From Alnus glutinosa (lineage: Eukaryota; Streptophyta; Magnoliopsida; Fagales; Betulaceae), in contig NC_084891.1 of assembly GCF_958979055.1 (NCBI RefSeq), positions 1,131,001 to 1,195,000 of the forward strand: a stretch of DNA of 64,000 bases. The letters are read 5' to 3'. The notes below the pieces were generated by a model. That model was given only the letters and a program-made list of their open reading frames with translations, did not search any database and was not told the DNA's origin. This document shows, in pieces, positions 35,041 through 47,605 of this stretch (its first letter is position 1; every line of letters starts with the position of its first letter). A program made the translations under genes and the position numbers.

Positions 35041-37733
35041 TAACTTATATATATGTCAAGCAGTTAACTTAAATCATTACAATTCTAAAGCAAGAGCCCA
35101 TCCATTTGTGTACAAGGGCTTTGCCCATTTCTTTCAATAAGATTATTATTCATCTAAAAAGTGTTGATGTGGGTGCCTTGACCCATCAATTAAAGTGTGT
35201 GGGCCCACAGTGTTGTCCTTCTCCAAGAAGGAAAAGTCTTTGTATCCTTCTTGGATTTGTTTTGTTGGCCGACTTTACTTCTTTATAAAATAAAATGTTG
35301 TGGTAGAATTAGAAGGTATTAGAGGCGCCGCACCTTTTTGTTCTTCTTGGTTTAGTGGAACAAGAGAGAAAAATAGAGGGTGCGTCAAGCGGGAAACCAG
35401 GGAGCCCCGCAAGTCTTTCTTCTTGGTTTCGGAGGAGCCAAAACAAGAGAGAAAATAAAAGAGTGTAATAGTGAGATTTGGTTGCATTAGGGCTTTGGGT
35501 TTTAAGTGATTTTCTCCATGTTACTCTTTGTACTCCATCTTTTGATAGTAAATTTCCTCCGAATCGTCTCCGCCAATGAATGTAGACTTGTTAAGCCAAA
35601 CCACGAAAATCTTGGTGTTTTGGGAGATTGATTTTGCTTTCTTCTTATTTTTTTGCATCTCACAGGTTCTGGGAAATATGGTCTATTTCTTGACAAAAAG
35701 AGCCCATCCTTTCAAGTAGAAAGTCAGGTTCACCAAGAGCAGAAAAGACATCTACATGACATGATTTTTGGACTGGATAATTTCAATGACACCAATGCAA
35801 ATGGTGAACAGTGTGACTTCAGTAGGAAAATTACTAAGATTTATGGGGGTTTGACTTTGCTCTTTCATCTCTTTTTCTTAGTCAACTCCAGCTTCAATTA
35901 ACCTCAACTTTTTTCTCAAATCCTCCTCAGATCCTGTTTCAAACTTAACTTCAAATAATAATGACATGAAGTCCATTAGCTCGCATCCTTCCATATGTCA
36001 TTATAAACATGTATGTATCCCTTGCTTTGTTTGGCTGAGTGTCTGGCCTTTTTGTGGTGGTGGTCTATTCGGTGTTCAGCTTCTTCACCTGGTTTCAGTA
36101 GCATTTTCCTCTCTTACATTATCGGAGGCATGGAGATATAAACAAAGTAAATATATATGTGTCCCCTTCATCACATGTTTGTAAACGTTCATTTAATCCC
36201 TCTTCTTCATAAAATGGAATGCATGTGGGCTTCGAGAATTGGCCCAAGGTATATACATGATGTTTTAGGGACCATGATCCAATGACTTTGCTTTAAGACG
36301 GGGATCAAAAGATAACAGAACACAAATTTATGAAGTAGGATAATGTGATTCCGAAAGGTGAACGAACAATTGTAATCAGCTGGTTTGGTTCAACAAGCTA
36401 TTGATATACAGTAGAAGCAAGACAATACAAGACAAGCTGTTATACAAGAGTTTCTCACAACAAATCACTAGATTCAAACTTAACCCACCCCAGCACTCTC
36501 TCCCAAAAGAAGAACACTTCATAGGAGCTACAACTAATGTTCTTCAATCCAAGTAAGCTGTTTGGGAGGCATGGATATGACCACGAATGGGAAATTAATG
36601 ATGGGAGGTATGAGAAATCAGTCTAAACCTTTCTTACTTATCAAAAAAAAAAAAAAATCAGTCAAAACCTAAAATTGTAGATTTAGAAAAAAGTTGAAAA
36701 GCTAGAAAATCCAACAAATGGCATGAGAATTAGGCTATTTAGATGCTCTAAAAATTATATAGATATCAAGATATGACTTATATGCAACATCAGAAAACAA
36801 AAACCTCTACTTAAATAAGCCAATTACAACTATTTTGTAACCCTAGTTAGAGCAATCCAATTATCCAAGACAGAACACAAACAGGACCTAAAAAAATTCA
36901 ATAAGCATATAATTCCCTCCGATTCTGCAACCAACACAGTTTTTCTTCAAAGACAACATTCTTACAGAAACATGTTACCTCTTCTGCTCAGCAGCATTAA
37001 GTTTGGCTTCAAGCCGCTGACCAAGATCTCCCTCTTGCGAAGAAGAAGACCGCTGCAGACTCCTCGACTTTGGCCGCGCCTTACTTGACAACAACTCATA
37101 GTATTGCTGCACCACCATTCATAAACTTTCTTTCAGCTTAACTCAAACATTAGAAAAAAAGAAGTACCTGAGCTTAAAATTCGTTTGTTTTTCTTTTCCT
37201 CAGGTTTCTAACCAACCAAAAAAGTGTTAAGCATAATTTGAATGTTAAACCAAATTCTAAGATCAACCAAAAAACAATAATTAAAAAATTAAGAAAAAAA
37301 AAAAAGAAGAAGAAGAAGAAGAAGTAAAAGAAGTGCCTAACCTAAAATTCATTCCTTTTTTATTTTCTTCGGGTTTCTAACCAAACAACAGATATTAAGC
37401 ATGATTTGGATTTAACAAAAAAATATATGCAGATTATAAAATAACAGACTTACTGAAGAATTTAAAAAGAGGGTAAGAGAAAGTTCTAGATCAACATTTA
37501 GAGAGAGAGAGAGAGAGAGAGACCTGTCGGCGGAGATGAGCGCCTCTGAGCTTGGCTTCGATCTCTTCTGCGGTGGAAGGGATTCTGGGCTCGAGAAGCC
37601 GTCTGAGCCTCCGAGGAACTTTCGGGGACTTGGACGATGAGGAATACAATGCCGTGTCGTCGTTCGCCGGAAAGCTCAAGGCTATGCCCGAGACCATCCT
37701 CTCCGTCTCCGTCAACTCCACTCCCGTAGCCAT
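25377..37733 (-). CDS. TCP11 (T-complex protein 11) domain protein
   Basis: Eleven coding exons: 37733-37524, 37106-36979, 34743-34299, 34190-34078, 32266-31522, 31419-30955, 30837-30649, 30484-30257, 26546-26222, 26111-25934 and 25860-25377. Together they give about 1,169 aa, with all phases consistent. Exons 2-4 encode a long, highly charged coiled coil ([26 protein letters not shown]). Exon 5 has [17 protein letters not shown] and [20 protein letters not shown], followed by a Ser-rich linker in exon 6. [20 protein letters not shown] opens the TCP11 domain proper. The family resembles Arabidopsis At4g09150; its molecular role in plants is not known to me. Three points are less certain: the exon 6 donor (GAT|GTTGGT), the exon 10 acceptor (TAAAG|AA) and the 3.7-kb intron before exon 9. 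No inactivating change seen. The 5' end lies 70 bp from a TIR element. Confidence 0.9.
26711..27080. repeat. Dispersed non-coding repeat, tandem dimer, in TCP11 intron 8
   Basis: Two consecutive units (about 26716-26890 and 26904-27075) share AATTTTTGACA(T/C)(A/G)ACCC, AAAATTA, TTGAGG(G/A)GTCT, TTTAATTAAAT, GTTGACCTATATA and ACCCATxCCTC-ACA. The second ends CAGGAATTGCCATCC. This is the clearest example of the family also seen at 4596 and 16990. Confidence 0.7.
27180..27800 (+). mobile_element. LINE fragment, zf-RVT end and 3' tail, in TCP11 intron 8
   Basis: Translating the plus strand in several frames gives [19 protein letters not shown], then [10 protein letters not shown] with stops, [16 protein letters not shown] and REEECSEL. 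These are remnants of the zinc-binding region at the end of plant LINE reverse transcriptases. The end CTTGTATACTCCATGTGTAC followed by GTTGCGCCC is the LINE 3' signature. 5'-truncated and dead. Confidence 0.75.
29160..29690 (-). mobile_element. LINE reverse-transcriptase fragment in TCP11 intron 8
   Basis: Minus-strand reading with stops: [50 protein letters not shown]. This follows the LINE order FLWGG...GGLGIRxLxxFNxALL...GxxxxFWxDxWCG. It lies in opposite orientation to the LINE piece at 27180-27800, so it is a separate insertion. Confidence 0.6.
32638..33400 (+). mobile_element. LINE fragment with a nested antisense LINE tail, in TCP11 intron 4
   Basis: After a G run (32650-32672), the plus strand reads [17 protein letters not shown] and, 370 bp later, [20 protein letters not shown], both typical of LINE C-termini. 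Between them, at 32808-32905, a T run and the complement of CTTGTATACTCCGTGTGTAC mark the 3' tail of another LINE in reverse orientation. Pro/Lys-rich sequence follows (CCAAAACCC repeats). The second insertion therefore split the first. Confidence 0.6.
34972..35037. repeat. (TA)n microsatellite in TCP11 intron 2
   Basis: About 30 TA units, flanked on the left by a duplicated TACTAGACTTCTAGATAATGTAAGTTAAC block (34907 and 34947). The outer sequences GTTAACTATATA and TATAAAGTTAAC are complementary. Confidence 0.9.
35162..35667 (+). mobile_element. Copia-like LTR segment in TCP11 intron 2
   Basis: Runs from TGTTGATGTGGGTGCC through an untranslated leader-like part. It includes TACTCCATCTTTTGATAGT and GACTTGTTAAGCCAAACCACG, close to the GTAGGCxxTGCCGAACCACGT motif of Ty1/copia U5 regions. 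No copia protein or second LTR was seen. It ends in a splice-acceptor-like TTTTTTTGCATCTCACAG. Assignment from motif resemblance. Confidence 0.45.
35668..36010 (+). other. Two exon-like segments of unknown origin, antisense within TCP11 intron 2
   Basis: Just after CATCTCACAG a frame opens ([20 protein letters not shown], then [20 protein letters not shown]). A second candidate follows CTCCTCAG at 35932 ([20 protein letters not shown]). The amino-acid use looks protein-like and both are preceded by acceptor-type sequence. I recognise no family. They could be a captured or retrotransposed fragment; expression is not shown. Confidence 0.3.
37501..37521. repeat. (GA)n run at exon 1 donor of TCP11
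   Basis: Ten GA units begin directly inside intron 1 (CAG|GTCTCTCTCTC on the minus strand), so length changes would alter the donor context. Confidence 0.85.
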
Positions 37734-37802
37734 CAATTAATCCGCTATTACTCTCGATATCGGACTATAACACAGTGATCGGCGATTACTCGTGGTTTGT
37801 AG

Positions 37803-38363
37803 GTGGGATCCGGCTTCTATTTACACTACCGCATAGATACTGTTAGTGCTAAAACTATGTCGTTTTAGATTAGCAGCAAAAGGCATGGGCCCGCATGGCC
37901 AACAAAATTAAACAGTGGAATAAAGGAATTTAAGGCATAAATAAATAAATAAATTGCAAGTCATAAGAAATAACTTGCCTATAATATTGCTGTCATCTGT
38001 CATTATTTTTTTTTAAAATAAAAAACAAATTTTTATTATTATTTTTTAATTAAAAAATGATACATGACATAAGTATTATAGGCATATTTCAATAAAGTGA
38101 GCATTTTTTTAACTTTTTGGTAGTTTAGAGAGTTAGAGTTCAAGCGTTGCCCGTTCGTGGGACTACTTGCAAAACAACTAAAAGTTTAAGGGCTAAATTA
38201 TAATTTTTTTCAAATATAAACTATAAATGAGAATGAAGCATGAGTTGTATTTCTTGCCTTTTTTTTTATGCCTTAAATTTTACCGTATAGTTTTATTGGC
38301 ATTGCCGTTTAGACTAACGGCATCTATATGGTAGTTTACACAACTGGATAGAAGTCGGATCCA
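37803..38363. mobile_element. TIR element in the TCP11 promoter region
   Basis: Left end GTGGGATCCGGCTTCTAT, right end ATAGAAGTCGGATCCAC. Internal arms ACTACCGCATAGATxCTGTTAGT and its complement extend the imperfect inverted repeat to about 60 bp. It is the same family as the ends of the large element at 43910-47763. No protein. It starts 70 bp upstream of the TCP11 start codon, so it supplies promoter or 5' UTR sequence. Confidence 0.75.
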
Positions 38364-38410
38364 CTTATTATTAAATCAAATTGTTTGTAGTGTTTGTGCA
38401 TAAATTGAGT

Positions 38411-38583
38411 AATAATTCAATGCCACCCAAATATACAATTTTTCACCACTTTACTTATGTGGGGAGGTGGTCCCCCACTACTTTTTGAGTTTTTTTATTT
38501 TTTAAAAATAAATTAAGGGACCATATTGCCACATAGACAATGTGGTAAAAAGTTATATATTTAGGTGGTAGTAAATCATTATT
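38411..38583. mobile_element. Hairpin MITE, family 3
   Basis: Inverted arms of about 50 bp: AATAATTCAATGCCACCCAA...CACCACTTTACTTATGTGG against CCACATAGACAATGTGG...TTTAGGTGGTAGTAAATCATT. Centre is AT-rich. No coding. Confidence 0.78.
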
Positions 38584-38904
38584 CGCATAAATTTATACGT
38601 AAATATGTATTTATAAGGGGCAAAAATTTATTTCGAGCTGAGTTTGAAGATTTAGCTTAATAAATTGCAATGTAAACTCAACATGGTGAGAAGTACCCTT
38701 CAAAAAAAAAAAAAAAAATTAAGGAGGGAAAAAATAGCACTATAGAGTTGAACATAGATTCACATTCTCTTATTGCAAGTTGATTTTTAAGTGTAGGTTT
38801 TACTTGAAGTTTATATTATTTGATATCAAAGTTACCATTACATTGAGTATAAGATAAAACGCAACTCGTTGAGTACGAGATCAAATGAGTTGCAGCTTTG
38901 TAAT

Positions 38905-39215
38905 CGAGTCATGGAGGGAATAACTTATAGGCTAGATTAAAATGTATTGGTGCCATGTATGGGCATAGTGTTAAGTCATAGAATATTAATACGTGAGTAG
39001 AGCCGCCAAAAAAGAAATAGTTATCATCAGGTCAAGGTCAATACAGTGAGCTACCATGAATGTCGACTGAGAGTGACTCATATGCTAGATTAAAATGTCT
39101 TGATACTATAGTGTGTACATAATGTTAAGTCATTGAATACTGATAAGTGAGTAAAGTCGCCAAAAGAGAAAGAGCTACCATTAGGTCAGTGTCGATAAAG
39201 TAGACGTCAAATGCA
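38905..39215. repeat. Tandem duplication, about 135-bp unit
   Basis: Two units share GCTAGATTAAAATGT, TAATGTTAAGTCAT-GAATA, GTGAGTA(G/A)AG(C/T)CGCCAAAA and CATxAGGTCA. No gene recognised. Confidence 0.65.
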
Positions 39216-39539
39216 AAGCGTGGGGGTATATTAAGATCTTAAATGTCTCGTATGGCTTAAGTACAATTTTAACTATATGTATATAAGCTCTACGACCTTA
39301 TCTTGTAAGCGAGTATTAAAGAGTGCATAAGTTCTACCTAAAATTTGTATTAGAAGTAAATTATAGAAATTGAGTTCGAATTTAAGATTTATGTTGTAAT
39401 ACTAAATCAACAATTATTTTAAAAACTTAAACAAAAATAAAATGGCAGATTTAATAATTAATTAATATTTTAACCTACTTTAAACCTTTATACGTTTCAT
39501 TTCGTAATGATTCACTGGGTCCACGTTAAACTTGTCCTT

Positions 39540-39910
39540 TAGGATCACATTTCAATCAACTTTTGTTTCTCTCCCTGTGTTTGAATAAGTTTGTGAATGT
39601 GGATCCCTTGGTTACCTTTTCTCCCAATAATTCAATCAATTTCTTTGCACGTGTTTGACTAAGTTTGTGAATGCATGTGTTGCCTATATTCATTGTTGAT
39701 TGTCATGGTTTCAACTAAGTTTTTGAATGTGGATCCTTGATTTATCAACTTCAAGTTCTTTGAGACTTGAGAGCAAGCTGAAAATGATTGAGATAAATAA
39801 TAGTACTTTCCCCCCCAATAATTCAATCAATTTCTTTGCACTTGCTTGACTATGTTTGTGAATGTGGTGCCTTCAATCATTGTCGATTGTCATGGTTTCA
39901 ATGTTTTTGC
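39540..39910. repeat. Direct repeats of an unknown intergenic sequence
   Basis: About 90 bp at 39628-39715 (CCCAATAATTCAATCAATTT ... TTTGTGAATG ... GATTGTCATGGTTTCAA) recurs at 39813-39901. A shorter third copy begins at 39580. Confidence 0.7.
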
Positions 39911-40487
39911 CCATTTATCTCTAACCTAATCATGGTGGAAAGTGGAAAATCAATTGAAAAAATAAAAATAAAAAAGGGAAACTACATCCCCTCAATCTAC
40001 GGTCTTATTTGTAATGTCCTTCAAATCTTTTAATTTGATTAATGTACCCTAACGATCTATCAAAGGGAATGCCATGTTTCATTTCGCTCTCAAGCCCCTA
40101 AAATCATGGTCGTGGGTTAGTTAGTTTTTTTGTCCTTTTTGCCTTTTTATTATTAATTTTTTATTTTTAGGGGTATTTTTGTCTTTTATAGGGTAAATCC
40201 GGACATTGTAACCTTAATGGTAGATTGGCATGGCACATTGTCCAAATTGAAAGAATGGGAGTAGACATTACAAATTGAGACCTGATATACATCTATTCCT
40301 TACACATATAATGTCCATCTCTTTTGCAAATCAACAATTAGATTAGTGGGACCCATATTCCTTATACATTTGATGTTCATATTTTTTGTAAATCAACCAT
40401 TAGGAAAAAAAAAAAAAAAAAAATTCATTTCTCTTATAAATTGAGGAGAATGATCCTTTTAATCTCTCGAAAAGAGTTTGGTAAAAA

Positions 40488-40675
40488 TGGAGTAACGATA
40501 GAAGTTTATCTTGTGTCACTCATGTACCCCTCAAAAAATGAAGTGGCTCTTAAAATCATCATTGGGCTTGTGATTGATCACTATTGAATTTTGATCAAAT
40601 GATGATTTTAAAAACCACATTATTTTGGAGGAACACAAGAGTGACACATGAGAGACTTTTATAATTACTCTTAAA
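40488..40675. mobile_element. Hairpin MITE, family 1 copy
   Basis: Arms with GAAGT-GCTCTTAAAATCATCATTGG and AAATGATGATTTTAAAAACCACAT, ending in ACACAAGAGTGACAC, match the element at 11594-11774 in layout. Confidence 0.65.
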
Positions 40676-41562
40676 AATAACCATCAAATAGCTCATATTC
40701 GCTTCATATTATATTTCAACCGTATAGATTCCTTTTAGAACATTCACAAGAACTTTCTTTTGATTTTTCCTACATTTACGGAACCAAAATACTTGCCTAG
40801 GGATAATAATTATTTCCTTAGTATCTAATTAGTGGTTGCTCATAAAAGGTATCAGAGCAGAGCATAAACTTTTCAAACACATATTCAGAACATAGTTCGA
40901 ACTCAGGACCTTTGGTATACTCCATAATTACTTTCCATGCATTTAGCCCATAGCACAAACTTTTCCACATAATTGTTTTAACCCCAACCTTTCAATTGCT
41001 CAACTGTTGCTTATAACCTACCATTCGACAGCATACTCTTAAACATGAGACATTCATGCACACTCAAAAAAAAAAAATTTGTGAAGAGGCATAAGATGCC
41101 ATTAGTCAAGTTCAAAATCTTCGGATCACATATATGCTTCATTTCAAGAATAAAAGTTATGACTTAGTGTTGGGGAGATACTTTAGGGAAGTCTTTCTTA
41201 GTAAGCCTATTATACAGTATTGTTGAGACACCACACAACCCAAAAGCTTAAGCTCATGGATTTAGGCCTAACAATGCTATATAAACTCCTAACTCTTCTT
41301 ATATCTTAGCAATATGAGACACTTCACAAGTGTACTCACAACACTTAGTTACTCCTATCGACATCTATCATTAACTGAAACATACCAAGGGCACACCATC
41401 TGTTGTTAGAATATGCCATAACACAGCAGGAGTAACCACCAACTAGATACCAAAATCCCAATAATTATGTTTCAGCATAGTTCAATCAAACAAGATCATA
41501 AAGCCACTGAATTTTCGTCATTGTCAAGAAACGTGGGACAATTGAATGGTACCTAATTAAGG
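40676..41562. other. Intergenic DNA with LTR-retrotransposon traces
   Basis: AAAAGGTATCAGAGCAGAGC (40846) resembles an LTR-element primer binding site. A plausible LTR end occurs at 41201-41350. Nothing further is readable. Confidence 0.35.
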
Positions 41563-41844
41563 TCATTTACTTAAGTTTCGAACACTTGAATTTGACCTCA
41601 CAGTAGACTCTGCCACAAGTTGAGAAAAAACGGATGACAACTTGTTATCTAGCAATTTTTTTGGAGAATCACATTCCTCGATAAGCCCTGCAACAAGAAT
41701 TGAAAGAAATCTGTTAAACTGGGATTATAATGAAATCATTCTGCGCATGAAACTACTTTCGGAACAGAAACATCAAGATTATGATGAAATCAGATAGTCC
41801 CTAACCATTACTTAGAAGCATAACTATATCACTATCAATAACAG

Positions 41845-42135
41845 AACGGCCTTATTTGAAAATCCCTCACCCCTCCCCTCCCCTTAGGATTTTTTTTGAA
41901 TGATTGGAAAATAAGATTGATGTGATATAAAGTTGAAATAATTTATATGGAAAAGTGAAAAATAAAAAAAAAATAAAAATTGTGTTGTAGTGAGTTTTTT
42001 ATTTAAAAAGTAATAAAAAAGTATTGATGTGATATAAAAAGTGAAAAAAGTTAAGAATGTTTTGAAGTTAATGTTTTTTTAAAGAAGTGAAAATAAGATA
42101 ATGGGAGGGGAAAGTAAATTTCAAACATGGCCGTT
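41845..42135. mobile_element. MITE inserted in ABCC relic
   Basis: Ends AACGGCCTTATTTGAAAATC and the complement of TTTCAAACATGGCCGTT, a 17-bp inverted repeat with two mismatches, followed on both sides by C-rich CCCCTCCC. It separates AHRIT from SVIDSD of the transporter. Confidence 0.72.
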
Positions 42136-42215
42136 ATCCGATGTGCAATGGTGATGACCGTACAATTGGAAAAAAGTTGCCTCAGTGTTTGCTGAATCAA
42201 ATTATCCGTAGCTGT

Positions 42216-42635
<420 letters not shown>

Positions 42636-43439
42636 CTAACCCACACTCCAATTCTCTCCATTCTCACTAACTACAGCACCCATATAAATATAAGCAATAA
42701 ATTTTCACAAGATTTTGAGATATTCTACATAACCTCTACACTAGAGAAGGTGAAAAGACAAACCTGTAGAATCAAGTTTTTCTTCTTTCTTCCTAACTTC
42801 ATCTCAAAGTTGACACTTATCCAGAGCCTAATCAATTGGAGGGGAAAAATTAAAACCAAAAATAAATAAAAGAAAATAAGCAGGTGCCACCAATTAACTA
42901 CAATTCCTAAAACCAGTGCATGTTTGATTTATGAGGAGAATATAGCCAATAGAAAATTCTCTCAATCACCAAAGAGAGAAAACCAACCCACCTCCCAAAT
43001 TTGTTCATCCATATGCTCTTCAAGCGGATCCAGGTTGCTTCGAACAGTCCCCTCAAACATGGTTGGATCTTGAGGGATAATGCTTAGTCTAGACTGCAAA
43101 TCATGCAGTCCAATCAAGGAGATGTTAATGCCATCTATCATTATTTGACCAGCAGCAGATTCAACAATTCGGAAAAGTGCTTTTATAAGAGTTGATTTAT
43201 CACAGTCCGTTCTCCCTACAATGCCCATTTTCATTCCTCCAGGGAAAGTGCAGGTGAGACCTTGTAATACAAGTGGCATATGTGGGGCATAGCAAACCTA
43301 CATTGAACCCATTATCATTAATTATTATACAATGCATAAAAATCAGTCATCAACAATGCTGTTAGTTTATTGGCTGCATTCTATTGACAAAATCGCTACC
43401 ATAATTTGGGCGGGGCAAGTTTTGGAGGGAGCAATGGAT

Positions 43440-43698
43440 CCGGATCAGGTGGGGCTTGGGTGACACGAGGTTGTGCAGCAAGTTCTCGAGGAACAAGTGG
43501 AGGAAGGTGAGGGGGGACGAATCAGCGTTGCTGGACTTGGGAGAGATGACACAATCGACTTTCAGGAGGAGCGATTCGTCTTGAGAGATGAGCGAGTTGC
43601 TTGGAGACGGCCCGACAGTGAATAAGGGTCTTCACGTCGGAGACAAAGTTGAAGATGAGGAGGACTAGCGAGTCCGGGATTGAATCAAAGTCGTCCAT
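43440..43698 (-). pseudogene. F-box protein fragment
   Basis: ATG at 43698 begins MDDFDSIPDSLVLLIFNFVS, then DVKTLIHCRAVSKQLAHLSR, the typical N-terminal F-box of plant SCF subunits (similar to the At4g18380 group). A stop comes after about 58 residues and no C-terminal domain follows. The long-TIR element begins about 210 bp beyond its start. Truncated, presumably inactive. Confidence 0.7.
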
Positions 43699-44056
43699 TT
43701 CTTGCACTCTAAAATCGCTTGGAGAGTCGGCAACGAAATCTGTGTAAGGCTCTCTTCATAAATCTAAGACAAATCTGTGTAAGGCTCTAACGCCACGTCG
43801 GATTCCACATTAGTTAGTAAGGCTCCCTTTGTAAAAGTTTAAGTACTTGTAACATTTTTCATAAAAGTTAGCATCTTTCTAGGGAAGGTGAGAACAGGAG
43901 AGTTCTACAGGCTTCTATCCGGTAGTGTAAACTACCGCCTACACTACTGCATAGATGCTGTTAGTCTAAAACAACATAGTTTTAGACTAACAGCAAAAGC
44001 GCATAGAAGCCGTTTAGTATTTGCGCTTTTGTTGTTAGTCTAACACTGTTATTTGC

Positions 44057-44680
44057 TCAACATGGGTGATGTTCATGCAGAGATATGGAACAAACAGATA
44101 AGGCATCATCAAAAATACCACCAATACCCAGAGGCTCTTGCGACTCGCTCGAAGTGTTCAACCCCTCCAACAACTCGACCCAACCAACAAACCAAGCCTT
44201 CCTGTCCCAGCCCACACGGTAGAGCTGGGTAGACCCACGTGGCAACCTCGGCCAGCCAGACAGCCCAGACCCACCACCTAAGATCTCCTTCAAGTCGGGT
44301 CGAGCCGAGGAGCTCACCACCTCATGGATGGCCCCCAAGGACCCCACCACATCGCCAAAACCATCCCCACCGTGCACCCAAAAGACCCTCTCGGCGATCA
44401 TGCACGATCACAACGATCACCAGAGTCGACCAAAGGCCATGAAGCAACCAATGGCGGGTGAAATTGGCACCACGGCTCAAAGGGCCATGGAGTACTAAGG
44501 TTTGGTTCTGAAAACCGATACCCATACGAGAAAACGCAAGGTGTCTCGATCAGGACCTCGGGCGGCAGCGATGACCCGAATAACAAGCTCAAAGCTTCCA
44601 AGCGAGACTCCAACAACTCAGTGCGGACCTCGGGCGATCAATCAAAAGATGGGAAAGAGAGAGGGAATATTCCCAGAGTT
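44057..44680. other. GC-rich segment inside the TIR element, origin unknown
   Basis: It is much richer in G+C than the surrounding DNA, which makes all frames unusually open. Minus-strand frames (for example AERVFWVHGGDGFGDVVGSL) look protein-like but match no family I know. The base composition, unlike its surroundings, suggests a captured exon or exons. Confidence 0.45.
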
Positions 44681-45274
44681 TCTGAGGACCTAAATGTTGT
44701 TAGTTTAAAAGCACAAGTTGTAACGACCCGCACTTTTACAAAAAGGCGTAAGTAAAAATTTCGATTTTCACGTATCGTTATGACATCAACAACGACGTCA
44801 TCAGAGTATAAATTGACAGCGGAATACATTTTTCTTTTACAATAACACATCAGAGCTGACTGAATAACCTCAATATATAAAATAAAAACCATTTGTTCTG
44901 ATATAATAAAATACATCCAAATAACAACATACGTACCACATGTGGCACAAACATTATATAACCATTGTATATAACATCTACATACTAAATGTCTCGTTCA
45001 TAACCTAGCAGCTCCAACCTTCGTTCCTGCAAAACTCGCATGTGATTGTGGTGTTAACCACAATCTCATACTGTGGTCGAGTGAGTCAACAGTCCTCAAC
45101 CACATAGTGACACACTGATTTATATAACCATATACAATGCATCCAAATGATGACAGTTATATCCACATACATATAATCACATTCACATATAATCATGCTA
45201 CACATTCACATAACCATATCCACTTGCTATCATGCTGATTCATCTACTTTACCTCTTTACTAGTCATAGCAACA

Positions 45275-45405
45275 TCTCTTGTTAACACATTATTAGTGCT
45301 ATCTTCTCCTCTAATTTAACACACTATTAGCGCTATCTTCTCCGCTAATTTGACACATTATTAGCGTAATCTTCTCCGCTAATTTAACACACCATTAGTC
45401 AACCA
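45275..45405. repeat. Tandem array, about 38-bp unit, inside solo LTR
   Basis: Four imperfect copies of AACACATTATTAG-GCTATCTTCTCCGCTAATTT. Confidence 0.8.
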
Positions 45406-46571
45406 CATACCTAATTCTTCTATCACTATTTTTCTCTATTATTCCTTCAACCTTTGGTTCATCCGTCAGTCTTATTAGTGTATTGATGCCTTGGTACCTA
45501 AACTTTCGTTTATCCGTTGGTCTCTTCAATTCACTGACGCCTTGGTACCTAAACCTCCAGTCTTTTTATCAATACTTATATCAGACCACAGAATAAACAT
45601 ACAAACAACATCACATTCATAATCCCAACCAAAGCATGTTACACATATTAAATGTCAGACATCAATTAGCATATAATCAAATAAAACAGAGATCACTACA
45701 TTGCTAAAGACTAAACCACACGTATCACCCTCAATGAGTAATAAATACTCACAGTTCCTTCCTGCTACAAAGATTGATTCAAAGATATATTCACTGCAAT
45801 ATACATATATAATACAAGCAAATAGTGAATTAGTATAATTCACTAAACATATATTTTAATCCTATACTCATTTATGATTTCTTAATCCTATTATTGTTTT
45901 GACATAATAATGACATATAAAACTCTTCAATTACAATGCCACATATTTCATGTGGGCATTATAACTGCATTCATTATTAAATTATCAAAATACCCTTAAC
46001 CAAAATACCCTTAACCATAACAATTACCAAAATGATTCTTTTTACTTGGGCATCACAATAGCATGATTTATACTTCAATCACTCCGCTTTGAAAACCCTA
46101 TTTTAAAACATAACTTAAATCATTAAATGATAGGAATCTTATCCAAAATATCTAAAATATCTTTTTAGGATATTTTGTAAAATATATCAAAATATCTACT
46201 ATAAATATCTCAAGATATATTTTGAGATATTTTGTAACACAACACTAAAAACAATATCATTTTCTTTCTTAATCCGTTTTACTATCCTTAAAACGTCTTT
46301 TCCATTTTCTTATCTTTTATTTCTTTCTACCACCCGTGAGATAGAGATGAGTTAGAGATTCTTACCACAAGCAAACCCGATAGAGATAAGATCCTTCTTT
46401 CCTCTTTGTTGTAAGGCACCCGAGAGGAAGAGGAAGAGAAGAATGTAGAGAACTTCTCCTAGTGTTGGTCGAGTGAGGAAAATAGGAGAGGATCTTCGTT
46501 TCTCAAAAGGGAAAGAATTCTTTCCAGTTTTTCACACCACCAGTGTGAGACTCCAAACAAGAAGAAAATAG

Positions 46572-46691
<120 letters not shown>

Positions 46692-47244
46692 TGAGAGAAT
46701 TTCTTTAAGAGAAGAAGATGCGATTTGTGAGAGGAGCCATCCTTTTATTAAAGAATGAATGGCCAAGATCTTTCCACCATAATCCCATCTAATGGCTTAG
46801 GAATCAACTTGGAGAACAAGTTTATGAGTTATCAAAACAATCATCATCTTTCAGATATCTTCTATCCTTAATTTCATTTAATGGTTGGGAGAGTTTCTTA
46901 AGCATTAAGTTGGGATCAATGGTTGAGAGTTTTGCACATGGGTAGGTGAGGTGTTGCTATGAGTCATCAATCAATAATGACTTTGTAAAGATATCACGAA
47001 TTAAGCTTTCAAAACAATACATTATAGTGTCAACGCATTTAGAATATCATGATGAGTTATTCTAGTAATGATTATAAGAATATATTCTTTTTCTAAAGTT
47101 CTAATGTGAACTGAAATGAAGGGTGAAGATCAAGACAACACCAATAAGCATCAAGGGCCGAATTTTAACCAGGTGGAAAGGGATTAGAAATGATGAGAAA
47201 TTGATAAAAATTAAAGGACAGCTGATTCAGACAAGATTCTGCAT

Positions 47245-47430
47245 TTCTGCAGAAAGTCGCTCGATCGATTTTAAAGATTAATTAACACTGTGAGAAAATC
47301 GCTCGATCAATTAATGTTCATTAATATAAAATTGCTCGATCGATCGATTCTGGCTTTTATTAAATCGTTCGATTCATTCATCGCACGATCGATTTTCGGA
47401 ACACTATATAATCGCTCAATCGATTTAGAC
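47245..47430. repeat. Dispersed TCGCTCGATCGATT motif cluster inside solo LTR
   Basis: Five or six copies of (A/T)TCGCTCGATCGATT or a near variant, spaced 25-45 bp. The core ATCGAT/CGATCG is palindromic. Confidence 0.7.
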
Positions 47431-47520
47431 TTAGTTTAATTTATAATCCGTTTTAAACCCATACACTTATACATATATTTCCAATAAATATTTATACCTA
47501 GATGGATGAATATTTACGCC

Positions 47521-47521
<1 letters not shown>

Positions 47522-47602
<81 letters not shown>
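47522..47602. repeat. (AT)n microsatellite inside solo LTR
   Basis: About 40 AT units near the LTR end. Confidence 0.95.

Positions 47603-47605
<3 letters not shown>

Noticed and set aside
47245..47430. Regularly spaced short repeats resembling a CRISPR array
   Set aside because: Eukaryotic context, variable repeats and spacing, and located inside a solo LTR.
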